NCBI GenBank assembly: GCA_030592205.1
Contig: JAUVKA010000243.1
Coordinates: forward strand, 1-6,380
Length of the DNA stretch: 6,380 nt
Direction: 5' to 3'
DNA from: Bacteroidota bacterium
Lineage (GTDB): Bacteria; Bacteroidota; Bacteroidia; Bacteroidales; UBA12481
In this document: piece after piece, positions 1 through 5,498 of the stretch
Layout of the letters: the number at the start of each line of letters is the position of its first letter
Numbering within the stretch: the first letter of the stretch is position 1
Notes under the pieces: generated by a model
Seen by the model: only the letters and a program-made list of their open reading frames with translations
Database searches by the model: none
What the model was told of the DNA's origin: nothing
Position numbers and translations under genes: made by a program

Positions 1-117
1 AAGCTTCTGTTGCTGTGGAGGCATGGTTTCGTCCTCATCAATTTCCCCTTTTTCGAAATCAAAATCAGAATTTGTCGAGTAAACAACCCCAAGCCGATCT
101 TTCCAGTCTTTTGCCAT
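1..117 (-). CDS. SUI1/YciH-family translation initiation factor, N-terminal fragment
   Basis: Reading the minus strand from the ATG at 117 gives 39 uninterrupted codons that run off the left edge. The peptide begins MAKDWKDRLGVVYSTN, continues through an acidic stretch (FDFEKGEIDEDE), and ends with TMPPQQQKL. This matches the N-terminus I know from Bacteroidota SUI1/YciH (eIF1-like) proteins, which are about 110-120 residues long. In that family the conserved N-terminal segment precedes the SUI1 fold, which binds the small ribosomal subunit and is thought to affect start-codon fidelity. The SUI1 domain itself lies outside the window, so the call rests only on the N-terminal signature. The start is supported by that conserved MAKDWKDRLG opening. 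The leader is A-rich, with an A8 run and GACAGCA just before the ATG and no clear Shine-Dalgarno site, as is usual in this phylum. The gene lies downstream of the aminotransferase on the same strand, 148 bp away, so co-transcription is possible but not shown. Confidence 0.85.
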   Translation of the reverse strand, partial: MAKDWKDRLGVVYSTNSDFDFEKGEIDEDETMPPQQQKL

Positions 118-265
118 TGCTGTCTTTTTTTTACGAAATAACAAAAAGCAGATGGATTTTTCCATTTCGACCTAAAAAATGCATCTATTATAATAAGGAT
201 AACTATGTGAACTCCATGATAAATACCGCGTGGTAAAATTATTGAAAAAACCTTTATAACGATGA
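118..265. other. Intergenic gap between aminotransferase and SUI1 genes
   Basis: This is an AT-rich 148-bp spacer on the minus-strand transcript path. It holds the A8-containing leader of the SUI1 gene and two weak inverted repeats: TACC/GGTA at 224-235, and a 5-bp ATGGA/TCCAT stem near 152-164. Neither has the stem strength or T-run of an intrinsic terminator. TATAAT occurs on the minus strand around 187-192, but no properly spaced upstream element accompanies it. I see no additional gene here. Confidence 0.4.
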
Positions 266-1369
266 TTACTTCCGAACAAACTCCTCCAGCACTTTTAACC
301 CTAGCTCAAAATCAGAACGACCTAATCCAATTCGCACCCTGTTTTTTTCATAGCCGTAAACACTTGATGGCAGAAGCATCGCCCCGGTTTTCTTTGTCAG
401 ACAGCGGCAAAAATATTCCACCTCATATCTCACAAAAATTTCTGGGAATGCTACTGACCCAGCCTTTGGAGCGATCCAGCGGATGAAATGAGGATTTCTC
501 ACTGCAAATTCTTCCATCAGATCGATATTTTTTCCAATTATCTCCAGGTTCCTTTCTACAATCCTTTTTCTATTTCTTAAGGCAATCAGGGAAAGAATTT
601 CTGATGGACCGGGTGGGCAAATAGTTGTATAATCTTTATATGACTGAAGACGACTAATAATCTCAGGATCATGTACAATCAACCAACCCAGTCGAAGTCC
701 GGGCAGAGCGAAACTCTTCGACATCCCGCAGAGAGTCAGGGAATTTTTATAAACCTCACAAACTGATGGTAAACGATCATCCTCCTTGTATTCCAGGAAG
801 CGATACATTTCATCTGAAAACAAAAGAATATTTCTCTCCTCAACCATAGAAATTACCCGGTCAAAATCACTTCTGCTCAAATGGGCTCCGGTAGGATTAT
901 GCGGGAAATTAATGACCAGCATTCGTGTTTTATCAGTAAGAAGGCTCTCCAGTTCACCTACCGAAAATTGATTATTATCATCAGGCTCCCACCTACCAAC
1001 TTTACATCCCTTACTAACTGCAATCTCATACAATGATTGGTATCCGGGAAACGTAGTGATCACCTCATCACCTTCATTAAGTAATGTCTGCATACTGATA
1101 AAAATCCCCTCCTCAGGATTAGTGACCATTACCTGATCGGGCTGAACACCATCATACATACAGGCAATTTCCTCCCTGAGAGCAGGTATGCCAAGCGACT
1201 CCGTGTAGGATAGCTTCAGATTACTCCACAGACCTAAAGCCTCCGGATCAGCCATATTCAACAACTTCTGCATTGCCAAAGGCTCACAATCAGAGCTGCT
1301 TAGTAGATACTTGGCCGCAAATTCAAATTCAGCAAAGTAGCGTTCGAGAATGAAGTCATTAATTGGCAT
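266..1369 (-). CDS. PLP-dependent class I/II aminotransferase, substrate unknown
   Basis: This is a complete 367-residue fold-type-I PLP enzyme, predicted cytoplasmic with no signal peptide. The family transfers amino groups between amino acids and 2-oxo acids through a lysine-bound PLP. Visible landmarks, in order, are: FPGY near 107-110, whose aromatic residue probably stacks on PLP; NFPHNPTG at 154-161, with Asn158 contacting the PLP O3'; SDEMYR at 185-190, with Asp186 pairing with the pyridine nitrogen and Tyr189; GMSKSFALPGLRLGW at 215-229, with Lys218 as the Schiff-base lysine and Arg226 as a phosphate ligand; and RVRIGLGR at 344-351, whose Arg346 probably binds the substrate carboxylate. 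The length is slightly below the 380-400 residues of classical aspartate aminotransferases. Odd point: the usual small-residue phosphate-binding turn near residue 84 reads TNPEEGIF, which I associate with a distinct subfamily resembling capreomycidine-synthase-like enzymes. The start codon is followed directly by conserved-looking sequence (MPINDFILERYFAEFEF). The gene is transcribed away from the GH95 gene and has no obvious functional tie to it. The enzyme class is secure; the substrate is not. Confidence 0.9.
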   Translation of the reverse strand: MPINDFILERYFAEFEFAAKYLLSSSDCEPLAMQKLLNMADPEALGLWSNLKLSYTESLGIPALREEIACMYDGVQPDQVMVTNPEEGIFISMQTLLNEGDEVITTFPGYQSLYEIAVSKGCKVGRWEPDDNNQFSVGELESLLTDKTRMLVINFPHNPTGAHLSRSDFDRVISMVEERNILLFSDEMYRFLEYKEDDRLPSVCEVYKNSLTLCGMSKSFALPGLRLGWLIVHDPEIISRLQSYKDYTTICPPGPSEILSLIALRNRKRIVERNLEIIGKNIDLMEEFAVRNPHFIRWIAPKAGSVAFPEIFVRYEVEYFCRCLTKKTGAMLLPSSVYGYEKNRVRIGLGRSDFELGLKVLEEFVRK

Positions 1370-1514
1370 AGGAATTCAGTTATTCAGTTATTCAATAATC
1401 TAAGATACAAAGATTATCGGGGACAACCCACAACTCGCAACCAATTGATAAACCAGTTCTATTATTGTATTTTTAGATTTTATTATCCTGAGCAATGCAT
1501 AAAACCTGATTGTC
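1370..1514. promoter_or_regulatory. Divergent intergenic region between aminotransferase and GH95 genes
   Basis: This 145-bp gap must hold the promoters of both divergent genes. On the minus strand, TAATCTTTG at 1416-1408 resembles the Bacteroidota -7 element (TAnnTTTG, here with one extra base). A weak TTGC at 1440-1437 lies 20 bases upstream of it, where the -33 TTTG would be expected. If real, transcription would begin near 1402 and leave a leader of about 33 bases containing the 8-bp repeat. On the plus strand I find only TAGATTTT at 1474-1481 as a partial -7 match, with no -33 partner at the right distance. Neither start codon has a clear Shine-Dalgarno site. All promoter placement here is inference from consensus. 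Confidence 0.3.
1374..1397. repeat. Short 8-bp tandem repeat before the aminotransferase start
   Basis: On the plus strand the sequence reads ATTCAGTT twice (1374-1381 and 1382-1389), then a diverged third copy, ATTCAATA (1390-1397). In the transcribed direction of the aminotransferase this is AACTGAAT repeated, ending four bases before the ATG. It therefore covers the position where a ribosome-binding site would lie. The unit length and the ATTCA core match the longer array at 5443-5497. Confidence 0.75.
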
Positions 1515-3809
1515 ATGAAAAAAAATTTTTACCTCTTAGCTTTCCTTGGATTCTTCTCCTGCACAAACCAGATTCAATATGAAGAAACTGATCTTAAGCT
1601 CTGGTATGAGCAGCCTGCAAAATCCTGGAATGAAGCCCTACCCGTGGGTAACGGACGCTTAGGTGCCATGGTGTTCGGTACAGTTTCGCGTGAACGGATA
1701 CAGTTCAATGAAGAGACTCTCTGGACCGGTGAGCCCCATAATTATGCTCATGAGGGTGCTTATGACTATCTGGATTCAATCCGTCAATTTCTTTTTAAAG
1801 GTGAACAACGGAAAGCTGAGAATCTGGCCTCGGAAAAATTCATGAGCGTTCCTCTCCGACAGATGGCATATCAACCCTTTGGAGATCTTATCATTGAGTT
1901 CCCAGGACATGAAGAATATACTGATTATACAAGGCTGCTGGATATTCAGAACGCCGTTGCAAGAACTACTTACAAAGTTGGCGATGTCACATACACCCGG
2001 GAGGTATTGGCCAGTGACCCCGACCAGGTAATTGCTGTTCAGCTTGATGCAGATCAAAAGGGTGCATTGGGTTTTCATATTGTAATGAATTCTCCCCACG
2101 AGCAATCAGAAGTGATGACAGATGGTAATCAACAAACACTTTATGTTGATGTAAAAGATGGAGCCCTAAAAGGTATAGCGCGAATTGAAGTTAGAACAAA
2201 AGGTACCCTGATTACACATGATTCCCACATTGAGGTTAGTGATGCTACTTCTGCTACAATCTATTTATCTGCCTCTACCAACCACGTATCTTATCAGGAT
2301 GTAAGTGCAGACCCGGAAGAAGAGCTAAGTGAGAATTTGTCCAATCTTAATGGTGTGTCCTATAAAAAGGTGAGGGAGAAACATCTTGCTGATTATCATA
2401 AATATTTTAAAAGATTTAATCTTGATTTTGGCTCAAACGGAAGAGAAGCCCTGCCAATGGACAAACGTCTTCATAAATTCATGGAGTTTCCTGAAGATCC
2501 ACAGCTTGTTGCGCTCTATGTACAATACGGCCGTTACCTTATGATTTCCTCTAGTCGACCCGGCACCTATCCTGCCAATTTACAGGGTATATGGAATAAA
2601 GATCTGAAGCCTGCCTGGGGAAGCAAATATACTTGTAACATCAATACTGAAATGAATTACTGGCCGGCAGAACTGACGAATCTGTCTGATTGCCACGATG
2701 CATTATTCAATATGATCGAAGAGGTTGCCCAAACTGGCAAAGAAGTGGCAAAAGTTCATTATAACTGTGATGGCTGGGTTCTTCACCATAACACAGATAT
2801 CTGGAGAGGATCAGCACCTATCAATGCTTCGAACCACGGCATCTGGCTGGGAGGTAGCGGTTGGCTATGCAGCCATTTATGGGAACATTACCTTTACACC
2901 AGAGATATTGATTTTCTGAGAGATAGAGCCTGGCCCCTATTGAAGGGGGCAGCTACTTTCTATTCCCAATTCCTGATTGAGGATCCAAAAACAGGATGGC
3001 TGATTAGTACACCATCCAATTCTCCGGAAATTGGAGGATTAGTTGCAGGTCCAACCATGGATCATCAAATAATCAGATCTCTTTTCAAGGCATGTATTGA
3101 AACGTCGGAAATTCTGGGTGTGGATAATGATTTTGCAGATTTGCTCAGAGATTTGACTCCTAAAATTGCCCCAAATCAGATTGGCCAGTACGGTCAACTA
3201 CAGGAGTGGATGGAAGACAAGGATAACCCGAATAACCACCACCGCCATGTATCACATCTATGGGGAGTAACTCCTGGTGCAGACATCACTTGGGAAACCT
3301 CTCCTGAAATTATGAAAGCTGCCATGCAATCCCTTATTTACCGAGGTGATGATGGAACCGGCTGGAGCCTTTCCTGGAAAATCAATTTCTGGGCGCGCTT
3401 TATGGATGGCAACCATGCCTACGAACTGATTAAACTGCTTTTCAGAGTTAAAGAAGATGGCAATAACACTATACGTGGGGGCGGATCATACATCAACCTT
3501 TTTGATTCTCACCCGCCTTTCCAGATAGATGGGAATTTTGGTGCACCTGCAGGTATGGTGGAAATGCTGATGCAATCACACCAGAATGTTATAGATTTGC
3601 TGCCGGCACTTCCGGATGCTTTACCGGATGGATCAATATACGGCGTTTGTGCAAGAGGAGGATTCGAACTCTCATTCAGCTGGAAAGAAGGGATTTTGAC
3701 GGATGTTTCGGTTCTATCCAAAGCCGGAGAGCCTTTACGCATAAGGTATAAGGGCGAGGTTCAAGAGATGGAGACGGAGAAGGGCGAAACCTACGATATT
3801 ACTTTTTAA
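1515..3809 (+). CDS. GH95 alpha-L-fucosidase / alpha-L-galactosidase lipoprotein
   Basis: This 764-residue protein is a full-length glycoside hydrolase family 95 enzyme, which removes terminal alpha-L-fucose (or alpha-L-galactose) by an inverting mechanism. The N-terminus (MKKNFYLLAFLGFFSC) is a lipoprotein signal with Cys16 as the lipidation site. The lipobox is relaxed, and no strong acidic surface-export signal follows, so a periplasmic or outer-membrane location is likely. An N-terminal beta-sandwich (about 27-270, opening LWYEQPAKSWNEALPVGNGRLG) is followed by the helical-barrel catalytic domain (about 285-690) and a short C-terminal domain. By alignment from memory with the fucosidase AfcA, Asn375 and Asn377 in NINTEMNYWPAE activate the water, Glu505 in SNSPE is the general acid, and Asp672 in QIDGNFG is the other catalytic residue. 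All are intact. Thr373 lies two residues before the first Asn, where AfcA has His, so L-galactose specificity is possible. The sulfatase gene follows after 86 bp on the same strand. An A8-T5 run falls right after the start codon. Confidence 0.93.
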   Translation: MKKNFYLLAFLGFFSCTNQIQYEETDLKLWYEQPAKSWNEALPVGNGRLGAMVFGTVSRERIQFNEETLWTGEPHNYAHEGAYDYLDSIRQFLFKGEQRKAENLASEKFMSVPLRQMAYQPFGDLIIEFPGHEEYTDYTRLLDIQNAVARTTYKVGDVTYTREVLASDPDQVIAVQLDADQKGALGFHIVMNSPHEQSEVMTDGNQQTLYVDVKDGALKGIARIEVRTKGTLITHDSHIEVSDATSATIYLSASTNHVSYQDVSADPEEELSENLSNLNGVSYKKVREKHLADYHKYFKRFNLDFGSNGREALPMDKRLHKFMEFPEDPQLVALYVQYGRYLMISSSRPGTYPANLQGIWNKDLKPAWGSKYTCNINTEMNYWPAELTNLSDCHDALFNMIEEVAQTGKEVAKVHYNCDGWVLHHNTDIWRGSAPINASNHGIWLGGSGWLCSHLWEHYLYTRDIDFLRDRAWPLLKGAATFYSQFLIEDPKTGWLISTPSNSPEIGGLVAGPTMDHQIIRSLFKACIETSEILGVDNDFADLLRDLTPKIAPNQIGQYGQLQEWMEDKDNPNNHHRHVSHLWGVTPGADITWETSPEIMKAAMQSLIYRGDDGTGWSLSWKINFWARFMDGNHAYELIKLLFRVKEDGNNTIRGGGSYINLFDSHPPFQIDGNFGAPAGMVEMLMQSHQNVIDLLPALPDALPDGSIYGVCARGGFELSFSWKEGILTDVSVLSKAGEPLRIRYKGEVQEMETEKGETYDITF

Positions 3810-3895
3810 TTATGAATTGTAAATTATCAATTATAAATTAATCATTGACCATTAACCATTAATAATTCAATACTAACCATTCACCTTTTAGTAAA
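3810..3895. repeat. AT-rich intergenic region with decayed short tandem repeats
   Basis: The gap between the GH95 and sulfatase genes is almost entirely low-complexity repeat. Two imperfect copies of an AATTrTAAATTA(A)TC unit lie at 3815-3828 and 3829-3843. They are followed by a degenerate 7-8-bp series: ATTGACC, ATTAACC, ATTAATA, ATTCAATA, a CTAACC break, then ATTCACC (3844-3885). No G+C-rich hairpin with a T-run is present, so I see no intrinsic terminator. With the two genes on one strand and no obvious promoter here, read-through from GH95 into the sulfatase is plausible. The sulfatase start has only an A-rich stretch (TTTTAGTAAA) before it. Confidence 0.6.
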
Positions 3896-5365
3896 ATGAA
3901 AGCATCTGTGAAAGCCATAGTATCAGCCATGATAATAATCTTTGCTGCCTGCTCAACCGATAATAGCGATAAGCCAAACATCATCCTCGTTATGACCGAC
4001 GACCAGGGGTTTGGTGATCTATCCTCTAATGGAAGCCCGGATGTGTTTACTCCTAATATTGATTTACTTCACGAGCAAAGTATAACTTTCTCCGACTTCC
4101 AGGCCAGCCCGACCTGTGCACCAACACGGTCGGCTATCATGACAGGCCGCGCCCCGTTTAAAAATGGAGTTACTCATACAATAAATGAGCGCGAAAGAAT
4201 GAGTCTTGAAGCCACTACAATAGCCCAACTATTGCAGGCAAACGGCTATACTACAGGCATTTTTGGCAAATGGCATTTGGGTGATGAGGAAGAGTATCAG
4301 CCTGACATGCGAGGATTCGACCGAATGTTTATTCACGGTGCAGGCGGTATAGGCCAATCATACTCCTGCTCATGCGCCGATGCCCCCGGTAACAGCTATT
4401 TTGATCCCGTAATCAAAAATCAAAGTGTTTTTGTAAAAACTGAAGGCTTTTGCTCTGATGTGTTTTTCGATGAGGGAATGAGGTGGATAAAAGAGAACGC
4501 AGATAAAGATCAGCCTTTCTTTGCCTACATAGTAACTAACGCCCCACATAGTCCCTACCTGGCACCCGACTCCTTCAAACAGAAATTTGCTGAAGAAGGA
4601 TATGGAGCACAGGCCCAGGGCTTTTACGGTATGATTGAAAATATCGATTATAATATGGGTAGATTAATGACTGCATTGGAAGACTGGAACCTGGAAGAAA
4701 ATATCATCCTTATCTTCATGTCTGATAATGGCAAAGCCTTATCAGTCGACAGAGGAAGACCCGACGGAAAAATAGTAAAACAATATAATGCAGGTATGCA
4801 TGGCTACAAAGGAACAACCTACGAGGGAGGAACCCATGTGCCATTCTTTATCCGCTGGCCGGGACACTGGGAGGGAAGCAGGGAAATTCCTCAACTGGCT
4901 AATCATTTTGATATTTATCCTACCCTCGCGGAGATAACCGGTTCAACTATCCCTGATGGAAAAGAGTTGGATGGACGCAGCTTGCTTCCATTGATAAGAG
5001 ATCCGGAAGTTGAATGGCCCGACAGATACAGAGTTTTCCACCAGGGGCGATGGCCCATAGGCGCCGAACCAGATTCATTTAAATATACGAAGTTTGCTGT
5101 GAGAAATGAGCGTTTTCGTCTCGTGGGAATGAAGGAATTATATGATGTCCAGGCCGACCCTGGGGAAACTATCAATGTTTTCGAACAGTATCCTGAAATC
5201 GTGACTGAATTGATGAAAGAATATGAAAAATGGTGGTCTGAAGCCCGCCCTCTAATGGTTAACGAATTCGTACCCATGAGTAAGGAAAAACCATATCATG
5301 TGATGTATAACGAACAGATGAAGAATGAGGGAATTATTCCCTGGGATAAACCGAACTTTCAGTAA
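3896..5365 (+). CDS. S1-family (formylglycine) sulfatase lipoprotein
   Basis: This complete 489-residue sulfatase hydrolyses sulfate esters, most likely on a carbohydrate given its GH95 neighbour. The N-terminus has a clear lipoprotein signal ending in FAAC with Cys19 lipidated. Two Asp residues follow within a few positions, which weakly resembles a surface-export signal. Family S1 landmarks are all present: Asp35-Asp36 in MTDDQGFGDL (metal ligands); CAPTR at 74-78, where Cys74 must be oxidised to formylglycine (the CxPxR form) and Arg78 stabilises it; GKWHLG at 124-129 with Lys125 and His127; His218 in NAPHSPY; Asp277-Asn278 in SDNGK; and Lys305 in HGYKGTTYEGGTHVPFFIRW. The C-terminal subdomain is intact (LYDVQADPGE, then WWSEARPLMVNE). 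Three Cys residues (158, 160, 186) in the middle insertion could form a disulfide in the exported protein. No maturase gene is in the window, so activation depends on one elsewhere. The S1 subfamily and the exact sulfated position cannot be assigned by eye. Confidence 0.94.
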   Translation: MKASVKAIVSAMIIIFAACSTDNSDKPNIILVMTDDQGFGDLSSNGSPDVFTPNIDLLHEQSITFSDFQASPTCAPTRSAIMTGRAPFKNGVTHTINERERMSLEATTIAQLLQANGYTTGIFGKWHLGDEEEYQPDMRGFDRMFIHGAGGIGQSYSCSCADAPGNSYFDPVIKNQSVFVKTEGFCSDVFFDEGMRWIKENADKDQPFFAYIVTNAPHSPYLAPDSFKQKFAEEGYGAQAQGFYGMIENIDYNMGRLMTALEDWNLEENIILIFMSDNGKALSVDRGRPDGKIVKQYNAGMHGYKGTTYEGGTHVPFFIRWPGHWEGSREIPQLANHFDIYPTLAEITGSTIPDGKELDGRSLLPLIRDPEVEWPDRYRVFHQGRWPIGAEPDSFKYTKFAVRNERFRLVGMKELYDVQADPGETINVFEQYPEIVTELMKEYEKWWSEARPLMVNEFVPMSKEKPYHVMYNEQMKNEGIIPWDKPNFQ

Positions 5366-5498
5366 GGCGCAAGGCTCAGGTAAGTATCAAACAAAAAGAA
5401 TTAAGATTAAAGGAAACAAAGAATTGTTTATCTTTCCCGGCTAATCAACAATTCAACAATTCAACAATTCAACAATTCAACAATTCAACAATTCAACT
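5366..5498. promoter_or_regulatory. Intergenic region and possible promoter before the acylase gene
   Basis: This 133-bp gap separates the sulfatase stop from the acylase start. TATCTTTC at 5429-5436 matches seven of the eight bases of the Bacteroidota -7 motif TAnnTTTG, but I find no TTTG at the expected -33 position. If this element is used, transcription would start near 5443, exactly where the 8-bp repeat array begins, so the whole untranslated leader would be repeat. A weak A-T hairpin (AAACAA at 5414-5419 with TTGTTT at 5424-5429, loop AGAA) overlaps this site and lacks a T-run, so it is a poor terminator. Both interpretations are tentative. Confidence 0.3.
5443..5497. repeat. 8-bp tandem repeat array (ATTCAACA)n abutting a start codon
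   Basis: The array starts with one diverged copy (AATCAACA, 5443-5450), continues with five perfect copies of ATTCAACA (5451-5490), and closes with a truncated copy ATTCAAC (5491-5497). One base then separates it from the ATG at 5499. It contains no start codon and no Shine-Dalgarno-like purine run. In the frame of the downstream gene it is open back to a TAA at 5442-5444, so it could be read through but offers no ATG, GTG or TTG start in that frame. Perfect copies of a short unit are prone to slippage and could change leader length between strains. Confidence 0.95.

Noticed and set aside
1..6. The window starts exactly with AAGCTT, a HindIII site.
   Set aside because: It could reflect a clone boundary, but a single hexamer at the edge is also explainable by chance and says nothing about biology.
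224..235. TACC-GCGT-GGTA inverted repeat as a terminator after the aminotransferase.
   Set aside because: A four-base stem is too short to be convincing; similar chance palindromes are expected in this AT-rich gap.
15..236. Plus-strand open frame of 73 codons at the left edge.
   Set aside because: It overlaps, on the opposite strand, the recognisable SUI1/YciH N-terminus at 1-117, and its own peptide has no family resemblance.
1518..1530. A8-T5 homopolymer directly after the GH95 start codon as a phase-variation tract.
   Set aside because: A run of eight A is short for a contingency locus, and Lys-Lys-Asn-Phe is an ordinary start for a lipoprotein signal peptide.
1776..2105. Minus-strand open frame of 109 codons inside the GH95 gene.
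   Set aside because: Antisense to a well-conserved GH95 sequence, with no motif or initiation signal of its own.
4915..5277. Minus-strand open frame of 120 codons inside the sulfatase gene.
   Set aside because: Antisense to the intact C-terminal part of the sulfatase, with a low-complexity peptide that has no recognisable domain.
5414..5429. Hairpin AAACAA-AGAA-TTGTTT as a terminator after the sulfatase.
   Set aside because: The stem is only six mostly A-T pairs, and no T-run follows it.
5443..5497. The ATTCAACA array considered as a CRISPR array or iteron origin.
   Set aside because: Units are 8 bp with no spacers, too short for CRISPR repeats, and there is no adjacent cas or replication initiator gene.
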